Below are positions 14,879-21,381 of a DNA stretch of 27,329 bases, piece after piece. This DNA is from an uncultured Roseateles sp. (GTDB taxonomy: Bacteria > Pseudomonadota > Gammaproteobacteria > Burkholderiales > Burkholderiaceae): NCBI GenBank assembly GCA_946886855.1, contig CAMPJJ010000078.1, positions 1 to 27,329 on the forward strand, read 5' to 3'. Both the position numbers and the translations under genes were made by a program. Each line of letters starts with the position of its first letter. Position 1 is the stretch's first letter. A model generated the notes under the pieces. It was not told the DNA's origin and did not search any database. It saw only the letters and a list, made by a program, of their open reading frames with translations.

Positions 14879-14936
14879 GAACTCTAGAAACGGAAGCCCT
14901 TGGACACAATCCGCTGCCGATTCGTTTTAGAGTTTC
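14879..14936. promoter_or_regulatory. Possible LysR operator between the permease and regulator genes
   Basis: The segments at 14879-14892 and 14923-14936 are near-perfect inverted copies (core AACTCTA / TAGAGTT, one indel). They lie about 30 nt apart within the 114-bp divergent gap. Paired, inverted AT-richer sites in such a gap are the usual arrangement for a LysR recognition and activation site. No protein-binding data are available from sequence. Confidence 0.45.
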
Positions 14937-14963
14937 CTGATCGAGAACAATGGGGGGATCGTC

Positions 14964-15914
14964 ATGGGACGCCTCGAAGACCTGCAAGCCTTCGCCCGCG
15001 TCGTGGACGCGCGCAGCTTCTCCGGCGCGGCCAAGCTGCTGGGCGCGACCAAATCGGCCGTCAGCAAGCAGGTCGCGCGACTGGAGCAGCAGCTCGGCAC
15101 GCGGCTGCTGCACCGGACCACGCGCAGCATCAGCCCCACGGCGGAAGGCCGCAGCGTGTATGAGCGCGCCCAGCGTCTGATCGAGGAGGCGCAGGCGCTG
15201 GACGCGGAGCTCGCCGGCCGTCGCGAGCAGCCGCGCGGCGTGCTGCGCTTGAGCACCTCCACCGCCTTCGGCAACCTGCAGTTCACCGCGCTGATGGCGG
15301 AGTTCTGCGCGATGCATCCGCAGTTGCAGGTGGTGCTCGGACTCAACGACCGCTACGTCGACCTCGCCGAGGAAGGCTTCGACGTCGTGATGCGTCTGAC
15401 CGGACGGCCGAGTCCCGGGCTCGTGGCGCGCAAGCTGGCAGACATCCGATTCGTCCTGTGTGCCGCGCCTGACTACCTCGCCCGGCATGGCACGCCGAAG
15501 GCGGTCGCAGACCTGGCCGGCCACCGCTGCCTGCGCTTCGGCTACCTGCATGCGCCGGAGCGCTGGCGCTTCCGGCATCCGGTCGAGGGCGAGGCGGAGG
15601 TCGAGATCTCCGGCGCGCTGCGCTTCGAAAGCGGGCTCACGGCCAACAGCAGCGAGTCGCTGCGCGTGGCGGCGCTGGCCGGCATGGGTCTGGCGGTGCT
15701 GCCGACCTACGCGATCGGCCGCGACCTGCGCGAGGGCCGCCTGACCGCCCTGCTGCCGGACTGGACGCCGCTGGGCGGACCGGCCGAGGCCAACGTGCTC
15801 TACGCCGTGTATCTGCCGAGCCGCTTCCCCAGTCCGAAGGTCCGCGCGCTGATCGATTTCTGTGTCGGACGATTCGGGGAGGTGCCGCCGTGGGATCGCC
15901 CGGAGCCCCCATGA
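14964..15914 (+). CDS. LysR-family transcriptional regulator
   Basis: This 316-residue DNA-binding regulator has an N-terminal winged helix-turn-helix (about 1-60) and a C-terminal periplasmic-binding-type effector domain (about 90-300). The helix-turn-helix is textbook: LQAFARVVDARSFSGAAKLLG, then KSAVSKQVARLEQQLGTRLLHRTTR. The effector domain shows RGVLRLSTSTAFG and the GLAVLPTYAI segment near 240. The pattern most resembles the large group of uncharacterised LysR proteins that control a divergent permease or oxidoreductase. It very likely controls the DMT permease gene across the 114-bp gap, and itself; the inducer is unknown. Its stop codon lies in the first unit of an 11-bp tandem repeat. 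Confidence 0.92.
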   Translation: MGRLEDLQAFARVVDARSFSGAAKLLGATKSAVSKQVARLEQQLGTRLLHRTTRSISPTAEGRSVYERAQRLIEEAQALDAELAGRREQPRGVLRLSTSTAFGNLQFTALMAEFCAMHPQLQVVLGLNDRYVDLAEEGFDVVMRLTGRPSPGLVARKLADIRFVLCAAPDYLARHGTPKAVADLAGHRCLRFGYLHAPERWRFRHPVEGEAEVEISGALRFESGLTANSSESLRVAALAGMGLAVLPTYAIGRDLREGRLTALLPDWTPLGGPAEANVLYAVYLPSRFPSPKVRALIDFCVGRFGEVPPWDRPEPP

Positions 15915-15961
15915 AGCGCGCATGGAATGCGCATGAAATGCGCATGAAACTCCCATGAAAG
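15907..15961. repeat. Five tandem copies of an 11-bp unit
   Basis: Units starting at 15907, 15918, 15929, 15940 and 15951 share CATGAA at the same place; the middle three read GCGCATGRAAY. The period of 11 is close to one helical turn. The first unit contains the TGA stop of the LysR gene and the array runs into the 177-bp gap before pyrD. Confidence 0.85.
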
Positions 15962-16091
15962 CGACCCTCGGCCGGGCCTCGTCCGAACCCCGGCCCGTTC
16001 GAGCCACGGAGAGTCCCCCATCACCGTTCGCACGCCAGGAGTAGGCGCGACGCGGGCGGCTCCGGGCGCGATGAGACAATCCGCCCCCATC

Positions 16092-17132
16092 ATGGCTCTC
16101 ATCCCCTACGGCTTCGCCCGTCCCTTCCTGTTCGGTCTGGATCCCGAACACGCGCACGAACTGACCCTGGGCAGCATCGCCCGTCTGCAGAACACCCCCG
16201 CCCAATGCGCCTGGGCGCAGACGCGGGTGTCGGATCCGGTGACCGTCGCCGGACTGCGCTTCCCCAACCGCATCGGCCTGGCCGCCGGCCTCGACAAGAA
16301 CGGCCGCTGCATCGACGGCCTGGGCGCGATGGGCTTCGGCTTCATCGAGGTCGGCACCGTCACGCCCAAGGCGCAGCCCGGCAACGACAAGCCGCGCATG
16401 TTCCGCCTGCCCGCGAAACAGGCGCTGATCAACCGCCTGGGCTTCAACAACGACGGCCTGGACGCATTCATCGCCAACGTGAAGCGCTCGCACAGCTTCC
16501 GCCACCACGGCGGGCTGCTCGGCCTGAACATCGGCAAGAACGCCGCGACGCCGATCGAGCGCGCGGTCGACGACTACCTCATCGGCCTGGAAGGCGTGTT
16601 CCCTCACGCCGACTACATCACCGTCAACATCTCCAGTCCCAACACCAAGAACCTGCGCCAGCTGCAGAGCGACGAGGCGCTGGATGCGCTGCTCGGACCG
16701 CTGCAGGCGCGCCGCCTGGCCCTGCAGGACGAGAGCGGACGCCAGGTCCCGCTGTTCGTGAAGATCGCGCCCGACCTCGAAGAGGACCAGGTCGCCGTCA
16801 TCGCGGCCAGCCTGAAGCGCCACGGCATCGACGGCGTCATCGCGACCAACACGACGATCTCCCGCGACGCCGTGCGGGGGCTGCCGCACGCCGACGAGAC
16901 CGGCGGCCTGTCGGGCGCGCCGGTCTTCGAGGCCAGCAACCGCGTGATCCGCCTCCTGCGCTCGGCGCTGGGCGGCGGTTATCCGATCATCGGCGTCGGC
17001 GGCGTGCTCAGCGGGGAAGATGCCCGCGCCAAGCTGCAGGCCGGCGCGGACCTCGTGCAGCTCTACACCGGCCTGATCTACAAGGGTCCCGCCCTGGTGC
17101 CCGACTGCGCGAAGGCGATGGCGCGGCTCTGA
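16092..17132 (+). CDS. pyrD: Dihydroorotate dehydrogenase (quinone), class 2
   Basis: PyrD oxidises dihydroorotate to orotate with ubiquinone as acceptor, the fourth step of pyrimidine synthesis. It sits on the inner face of the cytoplasmic membrane. The 346-residue size, and the N-terminal helix with [17 protein letters not shown] (10-26), are specific to class 2 enzymes. FMN and substrate motifs are present: AAGLDKNG (64-71), [21 protein letters not shown] (87-107), INRLGFNN and [11 protein letters not shown] (179-189), whose second Ser (182) is the catalytic base. [12 protein letters not shown] binds the FMN phosphate. The ATG at 16092 gives the family's normal start; an upstream ATG at 16071 would add seven residues. 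It appears to be transcribed alone and ends at a strong terminator. Confidence 0.96.
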   Translation: MALIPYGFARPFLFGLDPEHAHELTLGSIARLQNTPAQCAWAQTRVSDPVTVAGLRFPNRIGLAAGLDKNGRCIDGLGAMGFGFIEVGTVTPKAQPGNDKPRMFRLPAKQALINRLGFNNDGLDAFIANVKRSHSFRHHGGLLGLNIGKNAATPIERAVDDYLIGLEGVFPHADYITVNISSPNTKNLRQLQSDEALDALLGPLQARRLALQDESGRQVPLFVKIAPDLEEDQVAVIAASLKRHGIDGVIATNTTISRDAVRGLPHADETGGLSGAPVFEASNRVIRLLRSALGGGYPIIGVGGVLSGEDARAKLQAGADLVQLYTGLIYKGPALVPDCAKAMARL

Positions 17133-17170
17133 CCGGCGATCGAAGGGCCTCTTCTGGCTCCCCCCCTCGG

Positions 17171-17199
17171 AAAGCGCTCCTCCTGGAGCGCTTTTTCGT
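17171..17199 (+). terminator. Intrinsic terminator after pyrD
   Basis: A perfect 10-bp stem (17171-17180 with 17185-17194) with a 4-nt TCCT loop is followed by a T-rich run (17192-17196 all T). It starts 38 nt after the pyrD stop and separates pyrD from the iron cassette. Confidence 0.9.
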
Positions 17200-17265
17200 T
17201 GGTGCGCTCAGCAAAGACCTGCGGGTCCGACCTGGAACTTCCTCAGTTCAGGCCATTGGCAAGAC

Positions 17266-17284
17266 GATAATGCCTCGCATTCCC
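17266..17284. promoter_or_regulatory. Putative Fur box upstream of the iron cassette
   Basis: The 19 bases at 17266-17284 match the classic Fur box (GATAATGATAATCATTATC) at 12 of 19 positions, with the left half GATAATG perfect and CATT kept in the right half. The first six bases, GATAAT, also make a good -10 hexamer, so bound Fur would block the promoter. The site ends 34 nt before the start of the DUF3649 gene, whose product type is iron-linked. Confidence 0.5.
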
Positions 17285-17318
17285 ATTTGACCGACATTGG
17301 CCTGATGCCTGCCCGCTC

Positions 17319-17645
17319 ATGATCGACGCCGCCACCTCTCCCGCCCGCGATGTGCGCCGCCCGCAACTGCTCCCGCTCCTGTCGCGCATCGCCGCGGCGA
17401 TCCTCGGCGGTTATGCGTTCTGCTGGGGCTTCATCGCGATCGCGCACAGCGGGCTGTATGCGCTGGGCATGTCCTTCCACGACGCCGAACACCTGAGCGC
17501 GCTCCTGGGCGTGCTGCTCTTCCTGGTGGTCTTCCTGTGGACCTTCGCGGCGCGCCGCGTCGGCCTGTGCTGGGCGGTGCTGCTGGGCGGCGGCGGCGTC
17601 ATGACCGGAGCGGCCGCGCTGATCCAGCGCGCCCTGCTCGCCTGA
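17319..17645 (+). CDS. DUF3649-type membrane protein (iron-uptake cassette)
   Basis: This is a 108-residue membrane protein with three hydrophobic segments (about 23-45, 58-78 and 82-104). The centre holds a GGYAFCWGFIA segment and an SFHDAEHLSALLG stretch with charged residues between helices, the pattern I associate with DUF3649. Genes of this family usually precede a PepSY protein and a DUF3325 gene near TonB-dependent siderophore receptors, and exactly this order is found here. The function is unknown in detail; a part in reducing or releasing iron from siderophores at the inner membrane is the usual proposal. It is the first gene of the unit, 34 nt after the putative Fur box and 17 nt before the PepSY gene. 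Confidence 0.75.
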   Translation: MIDAATSPARDVRRPQLLPLLSRIAAAILGGYAFCWGFIAIAHSGLYALGMSFHDAEHLSALLGVLLFLVVFLWTFAARRVGLCWAVLLGGGGVMTGAAALIQRALLA

Positions 17646-17662
17646 CGCGAAAGGGGCTCCCC

Positions 17663-19348
17663 GTGTTCCAGAACTTCCGGCTCTCGATGGCCTGGCTGCA
17701 CACCTGGTTCGGCCTGGTGCTGGGCTTCGTGCTGATGGTCGTCTTCTTCTTCGGCGCGCTGTCGGTCTTCGACCGCGAGATCGACCGCTGGGCGATCCCG
17801 TCCTCGCGCTTCGAGCCGCAGCCGATGCCGTCCTTCGACCAGATCCTCAAGCCCGCCTTCGAGAAGATGCAGCCGGCCAAGGAGGCCGTCGCGCTGCTCG
17901 CAGGCCGCGTCAACGGTCCGCTACCGGAGCGCTTCGACGAAGTCAGCAGCTGGGGCGCGTACACGACGCACCGCGATCCGGTGGTGTCGGTGTTCGCCGG
18001 CTTCAAGGTCCCGAATGCGAAGGATCCGGACGAGACCGTCTTCGCGGTCCATGCCCTCGATCCGCGCAGCGGCGCGGTGCTGCCGCAGGGGCAGCTGCGC
18101 ATCGGCAGCGAGTTCTTCTATCCGCTGCACTACAGCCTGCACCTCAGCTGGAAGGACCTGGGCTACTGGATCGTCGGTTTCTCCGCGCTGATGATGCTGG
18201 CGGCGCTGGTCAGCGGCGTGGTGATGCACCGCAAGATCTTCCGCGAGTTCTTCACCTTCCGCCGCAACAAGACCGTGCAGCGCAGCGCGCTGGACCTGCA
18301 CAACCTGACCGGCGTGGTGGCCCTGCCCTTCCACTTTTTCTTCGCGTTCACGGGGCTGGTGATCTTCGCCGGCATCTACTTCCCGGTCGCGCACACGCAG
18401 CTGCATGACCTGCACGAGCTGCACGAGCGCGTGGAGGCTCAGGAGACCGGTCTGCCGCACGAGCGGGCCGGTGTGGCGGCGCCGCTGGCGTCGGTCGACG
18501 CGATGGTGGCCGAGGCGCAGCGGCGCTGGGCGGCCAAGGGCATGGCGGGCGACGTGGGCTTCGTCAACCTGCAGCACGTCGGCGATGCCAACGCCTATGT
18601 GAGCGTGTATCGCGCCGGCACCGACCGCGTCGCGCTGACCGGCGAAGGCGTCCACTTCAAGGCGAGCACCGGCGAGCTGCTGCGCGAGGATCCGCCGCGC
18701 ACTGCCGTCGACAGCGTCAACGAGTTCCTCACCGGCCTGCACCTGCAGCACTTCCGGCACTGGCTGCTGCGCTGGCTCTACGTGCTGGGCGGCCTGCTGG
18801 GCTGCGTCTGCATCGCGACAGGCTTCCTCTTCTTCGTCGAGAAGCGCAAGCAGCAGCACGCCAAGGCGGGCGGACAAGGCAGCCGCGTCGTCGATGCGCT
18901 GGCGGTGACGACGGTCACCGGCATGCTGGTCGCGACGATGGCGATGCTGATCGCCAACCGGTTGCTGCCGGAAACGCTCGCCGACAAGGGCGAATGGGAG
19001 CGCAACGTCTTCTGGGGCACCTGGGCGCTGACGATGGCGCACGCCTTCGTCCGGGGCAGCGCGGTCGCGCGGGCGAAGATGAATCCGGCCTGGCGCGAGC
19101 AATGCTGGGTCATCGCCGCCGGCGCGGCGTCGGCAGTCATCGCGAACGCGGTCACGACCGGCGACCACCTGGGCAGGACGCTGTCGGCCGGCTACTGGCC
19201 GGTGGCCGGCGTGGACCTGAGCCTGATCGCGACGGCCGCCGTCGCACTCCTCGCCGCCGGGAAGCTCGCCCAGCGGGCCCGGCGATCCGCGTCGACGGCG
19301 CAGGCGTCGCCGTCCCCCCTCAAGACCGCGGGAGTCCGTCATGGCTGA
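17663..19348 (+). CDS. PepSY-associated TM helix protein (putative siderophore-iron reductase)
   Basis: This 561-residue inner-membrane protein is of the PepSY_TM type, thought to carry haem and reduce ferric siderophores in the periplasm or membrane. From the GTG at 17663 the segments are TM1 (about 13-36), a large PepSY-like loop (about 40-165), two helices (about 168-188 and 213-240), a second loop (about 241-365) and TM4 (about 369-392). More helices follow in the C-terminal third. Histidines stand at helix ends in the way expected for haem ligands: 156, 160, 189, 213, 224, 360, 363 and 366. The GTG is supported by AAGGGG seven bases upstream; MAWLHTW eight codons later is an alternative. 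It overlaps the DUF3325 gene by 8 bases, so the two are translationally coupled. No TonB-dependent receptor is in the window. Confidence 0.85.
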   Translation: MFQNFRLSMAWLHTWFGLVLGFVLMVVFFFGALSVFDREIDRWAIPSSRFEPQPMPSFDQILKPAFEKMQPAKEAVALLAGRVNGPLPERFDEVSSWGAYTTHRDPVVSVFAGFKVPNAKDPDETVFAVHALDPRSGAVLPQGQLRIGSEFFYPLHYSLHLSWKDLGYWIVGFSALMMLAALVSGVVMHRKIFREFFTFRRNKTVQRSALDLHNLTGVVALPFHFFFAFTGLVIFAGIYFPVAHTQLHDLHELHERVEAQETGLPHERAGVAAPLASVDAMVAEAQRRWAAKGMAGDVGFVNLQHVGDANAYVSVYRAGTDRVALTGEGVHFKASTGELLREDPPRTAVDSVNEFLTGLHLQHFRHWLLRWLYVLGGLLGCVCIATGFLFFVEKRKQQHAKAGGQGSRVVDALAVTTVTGMLVATMAMLIANRLLPETLADKGEWERNVFWGTWALTMAHAFVRGSAVARAKMNPAWREQCWVIAAGAASAVIANAVTTGDHLGRTLSAGYWPVAGVDLSLIATAAVALLAAGKLAQRARRSASTAQASPSPLKTAGVRHG

Positions 19349-19652
19349 GCCGGTGGTTCTGCTGAGCGCCGCCGCCGTGAACGCCGTGCTGGGCTTCGGC
19401 TGGCTGGCGTTGGCGATGGACACCCACTGGGAGCAGGTCCACGGCGAAGAAGCGCCGAAGGCGGCGACTGCCCGGAATCTCCGCGCGGCCGGCGTTCTCG
19501 CGTTGGCGCTTTCCCTGGGCTTGTGCCTGCAGGCGGATCACCCGTCGATGGCCGCGCTGGTCTGGCTGATGCTGCTGGCGGGCTCGGCAGCGGCCATCGC
19601 GGCCACGCTGTCGTGGCGTCCGCGATGGCTGAAGGTGCTGTGGCCGCGATGA
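19341..19652 (+). CDS. DUF3325-type membrane protein
   Basis: This 103-residue protein has three hydrophobic segments (about 5-26, 46-64 and 70-91), a polar loop with MDTHWEQVHG and a basic end. Size, topology and the third position behind DUF3649 and PepSY genes match DUF3325, a family of unknown function from iron-regulated cassettes. The ATG lies inside the end of the PepSY gene (overlap ATGGCTGA), so its synthesis depends on translation of that gene. It is followed by the hairpin cluster at 19670-19741. Confidence 0.75.
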   Translation: MAEPVVLLSAAAVNAVLGFGWLALAMDTHWEQVHGEEAPKAATARNLRAAGVLALALSLGLCLQADHPSMAALVWLMLLAGSAAAIAATLSWRPRWLKVLWPR

Positions 19653-19669
19653 GCGGCTGAAAGACAAAA

Positions 19670-19741
19670 CGCCGCGTTGAGCGGCGAAAAGACAAACGGC
19701 CGCGTGAGCGGCCGGTTGAGCAACGGCCGCCTGAGCGGCCG
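19670..19741 (-). terminator. Three tandem terminator hairpins
   Basis: Three stem-loops follow each other: 19670-19675/19681-19686 (6 bp), 19697-19703/19708-19714 (7 bp) and 19724-19730/19735-19741 (7 bp), each with a 4-5 nt loop holding TGA. Read on the minus strand, the first two end in GTTTTGTCTTT and GTTTGTCTTTT, good T tracts for ending the PEP-CTERM gene transcript. The similar stems and flanks suggest local duplication. On the + strand they may also end the iron cassette. Confidence 0.65.
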
Positions 19742-19750
19742 GGATGCCAA

Positions 19751-20253
19751 TCAGTCCTGGCGGCGGCGACGCGCCACGAAACCGATGCCCGCGATGCCGG
19801 CCAGCATCAGCGCGTAGGTCGCCGGTTCCGGCACAGCGGCGGCAGCGGCAGTGACGTTGAGCGTGGTCGACAGCACCGCGATGCCGCCAAAGCCGAGGCC
19901 GCTCAGCGAGCCGCTGGCGAGCACTGATACGTGCCCGCGGCCAGGTTGGCGTAGTGGAAACCGGAGGCGCTCGCATCCAGGTCGGTCAGACCGTTCAGGC
20001 CGGCGAAGCTGAAGTTCACCGACTGCAGGTGCACCGTCAGGCCGTTGCCGAAGCTGATGGTGGTCGCGGCCAGCACGGAGCCGGTCACATCCGACGCCTG
20101 CGTCAGGGTGAAGGACCCGAGCACGACATCGGAGAAGCTGCTGCCTGCCGGCGTGGCGGTGGTCGTCACCGCCACCGGATCCAGGGTCGCGGCGCTGGCG
20201 GCGCCAGCGATCAGCGCGGCGCCCAGCGCCAGTACGAGAGACTTCAATTTCAT
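19751..20253 (-). pseudogene. PEP-CTERM protein gene with a one-base frameshift
   Basis: The first frame (start 20253) encodes a signal peptide, MKLKSLVLALGAALIAGAASA, and a beta-rich domain with FTLTQASDV, NGLTVHLQSVNFSF and LAAGTY. It then runs off into a short tail, ending at 19903. In another frame the sequence resumes with VSVLASGSLSGLGFGG and ends in a perfect sorting signal: VPEP, a hydrophobic helix and RRRRQD, with its stop at 19751. The whole span is 503 bases, one short of 168 codons, and the switch lies near 19925-19935, so a single missing base explains it. Rejoined, the product of about 167 residues looks like the FxDxF-type PEP-CTERM family, surface or matrix proteins processed by exosortase. 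This is either a true pseudogene or a sequencing error. Confidence 0.75.
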
Positions 20254-20434
20254 GGCTGCCGATCCCGTCAGTCGAGTTGATTTCGTGACGGAGTTTGCAC
20301 TGCAGCATTGGTATCAGTCCTGCAGGAATCGGCGACTTTTTGTTGCGGCGCGTCACCGGCGCGTCGCATCCGTCAGGGACACGGCCCGACGCCAGCTCCT
20401 GCACCTGCCCCTCGCGCGCTGAGCCTGGCCCCTG

Positions 20435-21202
20435 TCACAGCGCCGTCGACCTGGCGATCAGCGCAATGGCTTCCTCGACCATCTTGCCCGGCGCGGGAAC
20501 GTTGCCGGCCCTGCTTTGCAGAGACGTCTTGATGTGCGCTCGGCCCAGCTTCTCGAGACTCACCTCCTTCTTGTCGTTGGTATTGAAGTGCAGATGCAGG
20601 ACGGCTCTCTGTCCCGCCACCAGAATCGCAAGCTCCCAGTTCTGGCTGAACCCGTGAGACGCGCTATCGCCCATGCGACTGGGTGCGCCATCGACGCGCC
20701 ATGCGACGTCCGGCTCGGTCAAGGATTTGCCGAGGTTCTCCAGCGCCTGCCGATCATCCGCCGCGGCTTTCACCGCCCGCTCTGCCAGCGCTTCAGGTAA
20801 TTTTTCGAGCTCCGAGGCGTGCCTGTTGAAAACGTTCATCTCCGCCGAACTCAGCTTGTAAATGCCGTCGGGTGTCAACAGGGAGTAGATCTTGCTTCTG
20901 AATTCCGCCACCTGCTGGCGATTCATGGCAGAGAAATCGATGTCCACCCGCACCCATTCCCCCTTGGCGTTCTTCTCTTCCACTCGCTGCGTGACAACGC
21001 CTCGCAAGGCCCCCGCGAGGCGATGACGCGGACTCTGGTCCGCCATCGCCTGGAAGACTTCGACCGGGCTTGCCGCCTCGCTCGAGTTCTGCTTCGGCTG
21101 ACGCTGGGCGCTCGCCACGCCGATCTTCCTCGGCGCGGGGTCGGCAACGGGCGACCGCGTCGACGTCGGAGCCTGTCTCAATGGGTCGGAACTGGCACTC
21201 AT
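20435..21202 (-). CDS. Hypothetical protein of 255 residues, unrecognised
   Basis: I do not recognise this protein. Residues 1-50 are rich in Ser, Pro, Thr, Ala and Arg and probably disordered. The rest is mixed: a VVTQRVEEKNAKGEWVRVD strand region (about 95-112), a helical, charged middle (about 118-185, with FRSKIYSLL and LEKLPEALAERAVKAA) and a strand pair WELAILVAG / AVLHLHFN (about 205-225). There is no signal peptide, membrane helix or Cys/His cluster. The ATG at 21202 has GGAG six bases upstream; a longer frame from 21289 has a Cys-rich, unlikely N-terminus. GC over 20761-20880 is about 57%, clearly below the neighbours, with AT-ending codons more frequent. This suggests gene acquisition. 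A disordered polar N-terminus would fit a secreted effector, but nothing else supports that. Confidence 0.7.
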   Translation of the reverse strand: MSASSDPLRQAPTSTRSPVADPAPRKIGVASAQRQPKQNSSEAASPVEVFQAMADQSPRHRLAGALRGVVTQRVEEKNAKGEWVRVDIDFSAMNRQQVAEFRSKIYSLLTPDGIYKLSSAEMNVFNRHASELEKLPEALAERAVKAAADDRQALENLGKSLTEPDVAWRVDGAPSRMGDSASHGFSQNWELAILVAGQRAVLHLHFNTNDKKEVSLEKLGRAHIKTSLQSRAGNVPAPGKMVEEAIALIARSTAL

Positions 21203-21335
21203 CGGGCACTCCGTCTGCGGACAAAACAGCCCCGGGGGACACCGGCGCCGGGAAGCACAGGTGTAGCGCGACGTGATGATGAGCGGCATCGGACGGATGC
21301 TGATTCGGAGCTTCAGGAAGTCCGAGCCGGAAGCG

Positions 21336-21363
21336 ACGACGCCGGCATGAGCGCCGGCGTCGT
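21336..21363 (-). terminator. Hairpin after parC
   Basis: A perfect 11-bp stem (21336-21346 with 21353-21363) with a 6-nt loop begins 18 nt past the parC stop on the minus strand. It is followed by CGCTTCC, not a true T tract. It is likely the end of the parE-parC unit, with moderate strength. Confidence 0.55.
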
Positions 21364-21381
21364 GTCAGGGAGCGGTGGCTC

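Noticed and set aside
15907..15961. CRISPR array or coding repeat
   Set aside because: The 11-bp units are directly adjacent without spacers and no supported frame crosses them.
13845..16889. 1014-residue minus-strand open frame
   Set aside because: Only the last 334 residues are a real permease; the upstream part is antisense to lysR and pyrD and the GGGAG-ATG at 14849 gives the real start.
20254..20434. Sigma-54 promoter (GG-N10-GC) for the PEP-CTERM gene
   Set aside because: PEP-CTERM genes can be under PrsK/PrsR-sigma-54 control, so I searched the upstream gap, but found no convincing -24/-12 element.
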